Origin: Clostridia bacterium
GTDB taxonomy: Bacteria; Bacillota; Clostridia; Oscillospirales; CAG-272
DNA: 41,090 nt
NCBI GenBank assembly: GCA_017452475.1
Contig: JAFTMJ010000042.1
Span: 1 to 41,090, forward strand
Reading direction: 5' to 3'
Positions 8,701 to 15,236 of this stretch are shown piece after piece. Below the pieces are notes generated by a model. The model had not been told where the DNA came from. It searched no databases and was given only the letters and a program-made list of their open reading frames with translations. The first letter of the stretch is position 1. Each line of letters begins with the position of its first letter. A program made the position numbers and the translations under genes.

Positions 8701-9483
8701 TTAGCATTTGTGTTTTCTTGTTACGAATGGTCATGTCAACACGGAGCCCAAAAAATGAGATACGATGATATTCACGAAATATTGAAACCTTATACAAAAG
8801 ACATTTATGAACTTCTTTTTAAGCACCATGAATCACTTCTGGGAGATGATTATATTTGTTTGTTGCATTATATTTTCTCTTCGAGACCTTCTGAATACAT
8901 TGAACCCCTAAAAGAACTTCCTACAGAAAAGCTGTATGATTCTTTTCCCAGATATTTATCCAAACAAATGGACATCGAATTAGATAAAAACGAAAATTTT
9001 TTATCTGGCGAATCATACCAAGCAATGTTGCATTTTTTAAACTCTTTTACATTTTCGGGAGCGAATCAATATTGGGACTTTTTTGTAAAAACCTTTTTAC
9101 TCATCCGTAACGGAAAGGACTTTATAGTTTCATTTTGCTTTTCTTCAAGACCTAACGAAGAAGAAGATTCGTTCAAAATTTTATACATTATTGATTTAAT
9201 AAAAAGTTGGTATAAAACTTTGGATCGGGAAGGTATTGATAAAGTAACCGCTATAGAACTTATAAAATCCATTAAAATGATTGAGAACGAAGATAAGTCT
9301 CTTTTGTTAGAATTGATAATTAATTATTTAATTTACAATTTTGGAGAAAGTGAAGATTTCCGGTTATCATTGCTTTTAATTGAGTTGTTAAAGCAAATTG
9401 AAAAGGAGAAGGATAACGATTTCTATTCATCCAGAATAAAGCTTTATAACTATTTGGAAAAACATTTAAAAAAACAAATATAA
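5725..9483 (+). CDS. NACHT-domain STAND NTPase, 1252 residues
   Basis: Residues 1-125 are a helical N-terminal region of unknown fold. Walker A is GNAGAGKST (135-143). Walker B is IIYLFDGLDEV (275-285), with the acidic residues expected of a NACHT domain. A sensor-like LAIVTSR follows at about 312-318, then LMKTPLEVTMVCLVYQ, typical of the winged-helix region after the NTPase core. From about residue 440 to the end comes a long, apparently all-helical region with no LRR, TPR or WD repeat visible by eye. NACHT proteins in bacteria often act in antiphage immunity, with the C-terminal part sensing a trigger and another part or partner acting as effector. No nuclease, protease or TIR motif was seen here, so the upstream membrane protein may supply output. 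GC content is far below the flanking metabolic genes. The ATG has a GGAG site 13 bases upstream. Confidence 0.88.
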   Translation: MKRDVLTKTTESNPICDFNSKDFYDYVLESFLKIQNIKTDDIYVENASDEATVKKVAMLKAFIDLHFTQESNEKKHIKSSFQISESILSNDDIVSKVELDKNNCPFVEYIIQKEKQIALSETTHKECSHTIFLQGNAGAGKSTLTQFICLWNWAIWLNNNNYNSATNDTVKSFLRENKYSAYSSEFENNQIFPVTFRLRLSDFGKFLYNIQNKEALVSFQTVVHFIAFTIWLHIKEVSIDTNAYMLWGNEILSANTLANKIYLFCANLINSNSKIIYLFDGLDEVKFAREDLIVNLKDFLMNNVKKKDSKNLAIVTSRVENARDLLEEKVTVENANNSVNKKTLFDERCYLKLLDENDVEQCVKSFCCAKYDEDTSQNTYVAIMDSYRKKTNTRHLMKTPLEVTMVCLVYQGNREIPENDAKLYKSYIDMYYNREKERLKLNNSKYKDFYDHPCTKDTIYHILEWAGYQLELEELNAISWEQVIQEAKRYNTNEDGVLKYQALDSDYFNKIAEVVLTKLNLLNSTMDNLYEMDEVHKTVKEFLAALHITSLENENDFEKNIIKIILLEKNVVFDFVMWMLSSSPARERSFRNSVSLNFCNSEYKNIAQVCESINIGSKIASKLLNSRIYKGRTPEKAIVEKLATHVNIDAENEIATTNIISLLEKDNYYISSIIFGHIDKFIGDNNVITANLFRVLSKVIEKKIYVDKKFYPNIDRILNSDILGKNILKNAKKYKTEVTEELLSIILANGISIDVSENNEELLCSDLNRIKYIEALKYLLSTELGAIEDINLFLYKQLGSVFLSNDEKIIYSFPSENEVLSFKYSEYDSKKFLGGKISKKDYLTFVENIKGCGLLACAELLMCIRFFTYANMLKYVNLLSCDVYRKELLQIFGNECNTLSKDRFPALVITRRSFMRKDSADLVEVVKSSFPNKTKRLFNCLNKFEDALYLYKIKFPCAIICRNIDTVESWVDTFDYIKKYSFEKGDSASFEILAFVFSCYEWSCQHGAQKMRYDDIHEILKPYTKDIYELLFKHHESLLGDDYICLLHYIFSSRPSEYIEPLKELPTEKLYDSFPRYLSKQMDIELDKNENFLSGESYQAMLHFLNSFTFSGANQYWDFFVKTFLLIRNGKDFIVSFCFSSRPNEEEDSFKILYIIDLIKSWYKTLDREGIDKVTAIELIKSIKMIENEDKSLLLELIINYLIYNFGESEDFRLSLLLIELLKQIEKEKDNDFYSSRIKLYNYLEKHLKKQI

Positions 9484-9543
9484 TTATGTTCTTATCAATA
9501 TTTGATGTTATATGCAAATTGTTTCAATGAAGCTATTAAACAA

Positions 9544-9555
9544 GTTCAAATCCCG
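9544..9555 (+). other. tRNA T-arm-like fragment at the right side of the island
   Basis: GTTCAAATCCCG matches the T arm of tRNA-fMet (3448-3459) exactly over 12 bases and is followed by TAAGTACTCCC, which looks like an acceptor strand. No tRNA 5' half is present. It may mark the old right junction of an element inserted at a tRNA. T-loop sequence is common to many tRNAs, so this is weak evidence. Confidence 0.35.
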
Positions 9556-9596
9556 TAAGTACTCCCTCAAAAATATCTTTTTTATAGCCTATTGAC

Positions 9597-9688
9597 AGAA
9601 TAGCAAAAAGGACATCCACACGGATGTCCTTTTTGTTATTCTCTGCTCGGTGGTAGATTTTGAATTGCGCGCGACCGACGGAAGAGGT
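9597..9688. repeat. Hairpin-plus-tail repeat, copy A
   Basis: A 21-base arm (9597-9617) pairs with 9622-9642 around an ACAC loop, with one G·T pair. The arms carry AAAAAGGAC and GTCCTTTTT, so it can terminate transcription in both directions. It is followed by a conserved 46-base tail at 9643-9688 that includes TGCTCGGTGGTAGATTTTGA and GCGCGCGACCGAC. The first part of the tail resembles a tRNA D arm. A copy with compensating stem changes is at 10762-10852, on the other side of the nitrilase gene. Confidence 0.75.
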
Positions 9689-9691
9689 CGG

Positions 9692-9806
9692 GGGTAGCAA
9701 AGTCAAAAACAACTGGGTGTTGTTTTTGACGAGTGAAACCGAACAAAGCAAGGAGAGTGCCGAGTTAAGTGTATCGAAAAGAAGGTAATCGACTATGCGA
9801 CTTTGG
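9692..9806 (+). repeat. Structured repeat element R, copy 2
   Basis: GGGTAGCAAAGTC opens the element. The hairpin 9702-9713 with 9719-9730 has loop TGGGT. The block GTGAAACCGAACAAAGCAAG (9733-9752) and the box CGACTATGCGACTTTGG (9790-9806) are identical to copy 1 at 3224-3336. The box lies 34 bases after the first block here and 32 in copy 1. Confidence 0.75.
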
Positions 9807-9810
9807 AGGG

Positions 9811-9842
9811 CAATGAAAAATCCCGCCAAAGCTTTTTCGTTG
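9811..9842 (+). terminator. Hairpin after R copy 2
   Basis: CAATGAAAAA (9811-9820) pairs with TTTTTCGTTG (9833-9842), including one G·T pair, around a GC-containing loop. The stem lies directly upstream of the nitrilase promoter and may insulate it from readthrough. There is no separate T run after the stem. Confidence 0.4.
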
Positions 9843-9849
9843 TCCTTTG

Positions 9850-9878
9850 TTGAAAATCAACGGAGCTTGTGGTATAAT
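9850..9878 (+). promoter_or_regulatory. Extended -10 promoter of the nitrilase gene
   Basis: TTGAAA (9850-9855), 17 bases, TATAAT (9873-9878) preceded by TGG. The start codon is about 31 bases downstream, after an ACAGGAG ribosome binding site. Confidence 0.75.
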
Positions 9879-9909
9879 TTGTATAAAAAGATAACAGGAG
9901 TAAATTATT

Positions 9910-10713
9910 ATGAAGGTTATTGTAACCCAGCCTGCGTATTTTGCAGGTGATAACCCTGATTGTAAAATTGCAAATTTTTTATTAGGTGAGTTGCAAAAAG
10001 CGCCGACAGAGTCGCTGATTGTCCTACCCGAATATTCAAACGCAGGCGGTATTTCCGATATTGAAAGCGAAAAACGAGCTATGCCAAGAGCTAAGGAAAT
10101 GCTGAAAGCATCTTCTAAAATTGCGAAGGAAAATTCAGCTTATGTCGCCATAAACGTGTTGGAAAATCGTGATGGAAAAATTAAAAACAGCACCTACTTA
10201 TTTGATAAAGAGGGTGAGGTTGCCTTCATTTATGATAAAATTCATTTGCCACCCTCGGAAATCGCTCTCGGGGTCGAGTATGGCAATGGGGATTGCACTT
10301 GCGATTTGGAAGGTATCCGCTTTGGATTTCTCACCTGCTACGATGTTTATTTTAATGAACAGATAGAATACTTAGCATCGCAAAAATGCGATATTATACT
10401 AATTCCGGGCTATCAGCGTGGAGAGAGTGTGGACATCATACGCGCGCAGGCAAGGCTCATAGCCTTCCGATGCAATAGCTTTGTTGCAAAAGCCTCCTAT
10501 TCAATGGATAGCGATGAGCGAGGCGGATGCTCAATGATTGTTTCGCCGGACGGAAAAATTCTTGCAGATATGGGCAAGGACATCGGTAGCGCAGCGGTAG
10601 AGCTTGACCCAAAATACAAATACCTAAGAACAGCAGGCTACGGTGGAAAAATGATTCGCAATGATGACTTTATTAACGAAGGGCTTCGCCCACAGGTGTT
10701 TGAAGACAACTAA
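9910..10713 (+). CDS. Nitrilase-superfamily carbon-nitrogen hydrolase
   Basis: The 267-residue protein has the Glu-Lys-Cys triad of the superfamily: E41 in LPEYSN, K110 in YDKIHLPP and C143 in LTCYDVYF. Length matches single-domain amidohydrolases such as omega-amidase, N-carbamyl-D-amino acid hydrolase and related enzymes. It should be a cytoplasmic enzyme that hydrolyses a small amide; the substrate cannot be told from the sequence. The gene has its own promoter and stands alone between two direct copies of the hairpin-plus-tail repeat, which suggests it arrived or moves as a small cassette. Its third-position base use is closer to the chromosome than that of the AT-rich NACHT gene. Confidence 0.9.
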   Translation: MKVIVTQPAYFAGDNPDCKIANFLLGELQKAPTESLIVLPEYSNAGGISDIESEKRAMPRAKEMLKASSKIAKENSAYVAINVLENRDGKIKNSTYLFDKEGEVAFIYDKIHLPPSEIALGVEYGNGDCTCDLEGIRFGFLTCYDVYFNEQIEYLASQKCDIILIPGYQRGESVDIIRAQARLIAFRCNSFVAKASYSMDSDERGGCSMIVSPDGKILADMGKDIGSAAVELDPKYKYLRTAGYGGKMIRNDDFINEGLRPQVFEDN

Positions 10714-10761
10714 TAATCCGCTGCTCATTTAGAGGTAGCTATACCAAAAGCTCACGCACCC

Positions 10762-10852
10762 AGAATAACAAAAAGGACACTCGGTTGAGTGTCCTTTTTG
10801 TTATTCTCTGCTCGATGGTAGATTTTGAATTGCGCGCGACCGACAGAAGGGG
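10762..10852. repeat. Hairpin-plus-tail repeat, copy B
   Basis: The 21-base arm 10762-10782 pairs perfectly with 10787-10807 around a GGTT loop, then the conserved tail runs to about 10852. Against copy A (9597-9688) the upper stem changes from GACATCC/GGATGTC to GACACTC/GAGTGTC, keeping pairing on both sides. The tail differs by only a few bases. It probably also terminates the nitrilase transcript. Confidence 0.75.
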
Positions 10853-10902
10853 TGAGCTGACAAACCACCGCACCCTCTCCTTTCATTTTTCCTTAATAGT
10901 AA

Positions 10903-10931
10903 TTGAAAAACGGTTTGTTTTGTGGTAGAAT
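10903..10931 (+). promoter_or_regulatory. Extended -10 promoter of the glycerophosphodiesterase gene
   Basis: TTGAAA (10903-10908), 17 bases, TAGAAT (10926-10931) preceded by TGG. The start codon is 38 bases downstream. Confidence 0.65.
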
Positions 10932-10969
10932 TAAATATATCAAATATAAAGCCTTTAGGAGGGGATAGT

Positions 10970-11749
10970 ATGAATCACAAAAAGAGCTGGATAACATCTG
11001 CGCACAGGGGCTTTGTTGATGGCACGTTAAAGGAAAACAGCTTAGCGGCATATTACAATGCCTACTTAAACGGGGCGGAAATGATTGAAACCGATGCAAG
11101 ATTAACAAGTGACGGCGTGCTGATTGTTAACCACGACGACACCGTAAGGGGCTTTAACGACAAGGGTGAGAGTGTTTCTTATTTGGTCGCGGTAACAACA
11201 GCGGACGTAATATGCTCCGTTATTTTATCCCGTGACGAAAAATGGGGCGTACAGCGCGTGCCCACATTAAAGCAGGTGTTGAATTTGGCATACCACACAG
11301 GAATGCAGGTAAATATTGACTTAAAAAACTCATACGTGATTGCTAAGGTTGTGGCTAATCTTGTGTTAAGGTGCGGTATGCAGGGCAAGGTTGTTTATGC
11401 CTTGAACGGCTGCGGCATGGACGGAATTAAGCTTATTATGTCAATCGACCCCGACGCGCGCTTCATTGACCGAGGCTTGGACTTTGCAATGGCGGTACGT
11501 GACTTTGCCGAAAGAGGCAAGAGGTGCTTTTGCTACACAAGTGACACAAGCCCTAATAATATTGAGGCTATACGGAGCTATGGCTGCTTGCTTGCGCTTA
11601 TAAGCCTTGACGATAGCAACTTTGAAAAATCAATTGAGTGTCACCCCGATATGTGCGAATATTTGCACACATCCGACTTTAAATCAATTGAGGAGAAATA
11701 TCTTGCCAATACACTTGACACCCTATATAAACAGGAGGAAATGAAATAA
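10970..11749 (+). CDS. Glycerophosphodiester phosphodiesterase family protein
   Basis: Start chosen at ATG 10970, which has AGGAGGGG at 10957-10964; earlier in-frame codons lack a site. The 259-residue protein shows the GDPD fold motifs: SAHRGF at the N-terminus (His12, Arg13), ENSLAAY, IETDARLTSDG and VNHDDTV, with the general acid/base His pair and metal-binding acidic residues. Substrates of the family are glycerophosphodiesters from phospholipid turnover, giving glycerol-3-phosphate plus an alcohol. No signal peptide is seen, so it is cytoplasmic. Its last codons overlap the ribosome binding site of the rhamnose mutarotase remnant, so the two formed an operon. Sugar-linked neighbours leave open a different phosphodiester substrate. 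Confidence 0.85.
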   Translation: MNHKKSWITSAHRGFVDGTLKENSLAAYYNAYLNGAEMIETDARLTSDGVLIVNHDDTVRGFNDKGESVSYLVAVTTADVICSVILSRDEKWGVQRVPTLKQVLNLAYHTGMQVNIDLKNSYVIAKVVANLVLRCGMQGKVVYALNGCGMDGIKLIMSIDPDARFIDRGLDFAMAVRDFAERGKRCFCYTSDTSPNNIEAIRSYGCLLALISLDDSNFEKSIECHPDMCEYLHTSDFKSIEEKYLANTLDTLYKQEEMK

Positions 11750-12059
11750 TACGTAGAGGAGCTATAATGAAGCTGTACCCGAGAAAGGCGCAGGAGTACG
11801 AAAGGCGCCACGCCGCCCTTTGACCCGAGCTAATCAAGGCAATTACGCGTGATGGCGGTAGCAACTATACTATTTTCCACGATCCTGAAACCAACCTTTT
11901 GTTTGAATATATTGAGATTGAAAACGAGGAAATTTGGACTTTACGCGGTGGGGACGAAACCACGCAAAAATGATGGACTACATGGCGGATATTATGGAAA
12001 CAAATGCTGACAATAGTCCATGGTCAAGAAAAATTAATGAGGTTTTCCACTTAGATTAG
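11749..12059 (+). pseudogene. rhaM: L-rhamnose mutarotase, broken
   Basis: Translation gives IRRGAIMKLYPRKAQEYERR, HAAL, a TGA stop where the family has Trp (expected WPEL), then PELIKAITRDGGSNYTIFHD and NLLFEYIEIENEEIW. At about 11968 a second TGA and a one-base deletion fall in the expected QKWWDYM motif. The other frame continues MMDYMADIMETNADNSPW and ends VFHLD at TAG 12057-12059. Motifs and total length match RhaM, which interconverts rhamnose anomers. No other rhamnose gene is present, so the pathway has probably been lost. TGA recoding is unlikely because TGA ends other genes here and a frameshift is also present. Confidence 0.85.
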
Positions 12060-12067
12060 TATGCAAA

Positions 12068-12100
12068 AATAGCGATGCTTTTTGGCATCGCTATTCTCTT
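12068..12100 (+). terminator. Terminator after the rhaM remnant
   Basis: AATAGCGATGC (12068-12078) pairs with GCATCGCTATT (12085-12095), followed by a CTCTTTT tract. Confidence 0.75.
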
Positions 12101-12107
12101 TTCACTC

Positions 12108-12136
12108 TTGCATTCAATAACATAGTGTGTTATAAT
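12108..12136 (+). promoter_or_regulatory. Promoter of the LRR lipoprotein gene
   Basis: TTGCAT (12108-12113), 17 bases, TATAAT (12131-12136). The leader is about 80 bases and ends in GAAGGAGAAG before the start. Confidence 0.7.
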
Positions 12137-12225
12137 AAATTAAGCACAGCTTGGCTATTTAAACCGAGTTAGCTGTGTGAATGTATTTTTGAAAATATAT
12201 GGGATACATTTGAAGGAGAAGAAAA

Positions 12226-15132
12226 ATGAAAAAGCTATTAGTAATATTTGCGCTTTGCTTGTGCCTTTGCCTTTTGTTCGTCGCTTGCGGCGAGGAAGCA
12301 GACCCAACACAAGGCTCAAATGACCAAACACAGGGCTCCAAGGAGCCACACACCCATTCATACGGTGCTTGGGTTACCGTTTCCCTGCCCACCTGTGACA
12401 CAGACGGACAGGACAAGCGCACCTGTAGCTGCGGCGAATTTGAGGTTAAGGTTGTTGTTGCTTTCGGGCACACAGAAACCGTGCTTGAGGCCCGCGAGCC
12501 AACCTGCACCGTTGCAGGTCTTACCGAGGGTAAGGGCTGCTCGGAGTGCGGCGCAATTTTAGTGCCACAGGACACAATTCCAACCATAAGCCACGAGGAA
12601 CAGATAGTTGAGGGCAAGGAGCCCACCTGTACCGAGGGCGGCTTGACCGAGGGTAAGGTTTGCACCGACTGCGGAGAGACCTTAGTTGCCCAAGAGCCGA
12701 TTCCGCCAAAGCATACCGAGGAGGTTGTTGAGGGCTACCCCGCAACCTGCTATAACACAGGCTTAACTGACGGCTTAAAATGCACCGCCTGCGGTGAGAC
12801 CTTGGTTGAGCAAACCGAAATTCCAATTAGCCACATCCCCGAAATCTTGCCCGCTAAGGAGCCAACCTGCTACGAAAAGGGCTTGACAGAGGGCTCACGC
12901 TGCTCAATTTGCTTTACCCCAATTCTGCCACAGCAGGAGATTGATGAAAAGCACGAGCCAACAGTAGTTGAGGGCTATGCTCCGGACTGCTTTAATGACG
13001 GAAAGAAGGACGGAATTTCCTGTTCTCTTTGCGGAAAGGTTATTCAGGAGCAGGAAATTATCCCTGCCCACCACGAGTTAGTTCTTATCCCGGGTAAAAT
13101 TGCAACCTGTACCGAAACAGGCTTAACAAACGGATATGAATGCTCTGTTTGTAAAAATATTATTGTTAAGCAAGAGGAAATACCATATACATTACATAAC
13201 TTTGTTGACGGCAGCTGCACACACTGCTCCGTTACCGCATTCAGCCAAGGACTTAAGTACTCCTTAAGTGATGACGGTCAGTACTACATCCTCGAAGGCA
13301 GAGGAAGTTGCACCGACCTTCAGCTCATTATCCCCGAAACATACAGGGGCAAGCCTGTTAAGGAAATTGCACCCTTTGCTTTCCAATCCGACCGCAACAT
13401 AATCAGCATTGTTTTCCCAAAAACTATTGAAACAATCGGCTCAGCCGCATTTGACTATGTTACAAGGCTTATCGAGGTTTATAACCTTTCTTCACACCTA
13501 AACTTCCACCAGTCCACCGACCAAACAGGAATTTGCGAATATGTTAAGTCTATGCACACACAGCTTGACGAGCCAAGCGTGCTAAAGGTTGTTGGCGACT
13601 TTATCTTTGCCGAAATTAACACACCGAAGATTGTTGCTTATACAGGAAGCAATCCAATCGTTGTTTTGCCTGATGAGTATAACGGCAGCGATGCCTACGA
13701 GATTTACGACTACGCATTTTGCGACAGGCAGGACCTTGTTAGCATTGTAGTGCCAAGGGCGGTTAAGAAGGTCGGTGTTGGCGCATTCGGCTCCAACCCA
13801 AGCCTTGTTGAGGTTTATTATATGGCAGGCATGCAGCTTGAGTTTAACGGCTCTTGGATGCAAGGTGACTTGGGTCACTATGCGGTTGCCATTAACTCAA
13901 GCCTTGATGTTCCGTCAATCATTGATATTGTCGGCGATTATGTTTTTATGACCTACGAGGGTCAGAGCTACCTTGTAAGATATATTGGCAGTGACACAAG
14001 AATTACCCTGCCCACAAGCTATAAGGGTGGCGACTATGCTATTTACAAAAACGCATTCAACTCCGCTAAGATTGAATATGTAACTATTGCAGGCGGTGTT
14101 ACCGCAATTGGCGAGCGTGCATTCGCTATTTGCCAAAACCTTAAAGAGCTTATAATCGAAAACGGCGTTAATTCCATAGGTCAGTTCGCCTTTGAGGGAA
14201 GCTCAATTAGAAGACTTGTGCTTTCCGACGAAGTTACCTCCATTGGCGATTTTGCCTTCAACACCTGTACTTACCTTGCCAGCGTTACCCTCGGTAACGG
14301 CATTGAAGCAATTGGCGCAGGCGCCTTCTACTCCTGCACAAACCTTGTTTCCATTACCCTTCCAAAGAGCTTAAAGACCATTGGTGACAGCGCCTTTGGT
14401 AATGATGACAGCTACGGCCTTAGAAGGCTAAAGGAAATCATTAACCACTCAAGCATCGTTTTGACCTTGGGCGGAAAGGATAACGGCTACATTGCATATA
14501 ACGCAATGGTTATAAAGACAGGCGAAAACGATGAGCAAAGCTTTATAATGGAGGGTGACTACGCCTTCGTTGTTGTGGACGGCAAATACTACCTTGCCGC
14601 ATACCTTGGAAACGACAGGGACCTTGTTCTTCCAAGCAGCATAAACGGCAGCACCTATGAAATTGCCAGCCACTTCCTAAGGTCAGTTAGCCTTATATAC
14701 ACCATTGTTATTCCCGACGGCGTTACCGCAATTGGTGAATACGCATTTAGGGGTTGCACACACCTAACAAGCATTAGCATTGCGGGTAGCGTTAAGACAA
14801 TCGGCACCTATGCATTCCAAAGCTGCGGCAACCTAACCGATGTTACCTTGGCAGAGGGCGTTGAAACCCTTAACAAGTACGTATTCTATTACTGCACCGC
14901 ACTTGAAAGCATTAAGCTTCCTAAGTCCTTGAAGGCTATCGGCTCAAACTGCTTCTACAATTGCAGTGTCCTTGCAAGCGTTGAGTTTGGCGACCCCAAC
15001 AACTGGTACACCACTTCAACCGAGGGTGCAGCCAGCGGCACTGACCAAAAGTCACGCACAGATGATGCAAGCAACGCTTCATTCCTCACATCATCAAGCG
15101 GTCGCAAGCTTTTCTGGTACAAGAAAAAATAA
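12226..15132 (+). CDS. Surface lipoprotein with Cys-rich repeats and BspA-like LRRs
   Basis: A 968-residue protein. Residues 1-21 form a lipoprotein signal ending LLFVAC, with C21 as the lipidation site. About residues 40-335 hold seven units of roughly 40 residues, each with the pattern TC..GLTEG..C..CG followed by an acidic EIP segment, for example EPTCTEGGLTEGKVCTDCG. The CxxC pairs look like small zinc-knuckle or disulfide modules. Residues 340-940 are LRR_5/BspA-type repeats (IGDFAFNTCTYLASVTLGNG) interrupted by three similar modules with GDYVF...YIGS...ITLP. The C-terminus carries no sortase motif. It should sit on the outer face of the membrane, probably binding host or glycan ligands. 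It is monocistronic between its own promoter and terminator. Confidence 0.88.
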   Translation: MKKLLVIFALCLCLCLLFVACGEEADPTQGSNDQTQGSKEPHTHSYGAWVTVSLPTCDTDGQDKRTCSCGEFEVKVVVAFGHTETVLEAREPTCTVAGLTEGKGCSECGAILVPQDTIPTISHEEQIVEGKEPTCTEGGLTEGKVCTDCGETLVAQEPIPPKHTEEVVEGYPATCYNTGLTDGLKCTACGETLVEQTEIPISHIPEILPAKEPTCYEKGLTEGSRCSICFTPILPQQEIDEKHEPTVVEGYAPDCFNDGKKDGISCSLCGKVIQEQEIIPAHHELVLIPGKIATCTETGLTNGYECSVCKNIIVKQEEIPYTLHNFVDGSCTHCSVTAFSQGLKYSLSDDGQYYILEGRGSCTDLQLIIPETYRGKPVKEIAPFAFQSDRNIISIVFPKTIETIGSAAFDYVTRLIEVYNLSSHLNFHQSTDQTGICEYVKSMHTQLDEPSVLKVVGDFIFAEINTPKIVAYTGSNPIVVLPDEYNGSDAYEIYDYAFCDRQDLVSIVVPRAVKKVGVGAFGSNPSLVEVYYMAGMQLEFNGSWMQGDLGHYAVAINSSLDVPSIIDIVGDYVFMTYEGQSYLVRYIGSDTRITLPTSYKGGDYAIYKNAFNSAKIEYVTIAGGVTAIGERAFAICQNLKELIIENGVNSIGQFAFEGSSIRRLVLSDEVTSIGDFAFNTCTYLASVTLGNGIEAIGAGAFYSCTNLVSITLPKSLKTIGDSAFGNDDSYGLRRLKEIINHSSIVLTLGGKDNGYIAYNAMVIKTGENDEQSFIMEGDYAFVVVDGKYYLAAYLGNDRDLVLPSSINGSTYEIASHFLRSVSLIYTIVIPDGVTAIGEYAFRGCTHLTSISIAGSVKTIGTYAFQSCGNLTDVTLAEGVETLNKYVFYYCTALESIKLPKSLKAIGSNCFYNCSVLASVEFGDPNNWYTTSTEGAASGTDQKSRTDDASNASFLTSSSGRKLFWYKKK

Positions 15133-15140
15133 CTAATTCA

Positions 15141-15173
15141 AAAATGGGCTATGATAAATAGCCCATTTTTTTA
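15141..15173 (+). terminator. Terminator of the LRR lipoprotein gene
   Basis: AAATGGGCTAT pairs with ATAGCCCATTT and is followed by a T-rich tail. Confidence 0.85.
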
Positions 15174-15181
15174 TTTGCTAA

Positions 15182-15210
15182 TTGAATTTTTGTCGGTATT
15201 ATGATAGAAT
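15182..15210 (+). promoter_or_regulatory. Extended -10 promoter of the GH51 gene
   Basis: TTGAAT (15182-15187), 17 bases, TAGAAT (15205-15210) preceded by TGA. It overlaps an earlier in-frame ATG at 15201, which supports the later start at 15237. Confidence 0.65.
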
Positions 15211-15236
15211 GGGAATATACCATTGGAGGTAAAAAT

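Noticed and set aside
11749..12059. TGA read as tryptophan or selenocysteine in the rhaM remnant
   Set aside because: TGA ends aroQ and the aroE-aroK fusion here, other genes use TGG for Trp, and a frameshift is also present.
12159..12665. 168-codon minus-strand open frame
   Set aside because: Shadow of the repetitive Cys-rich lipoprotein gene on the other strand.
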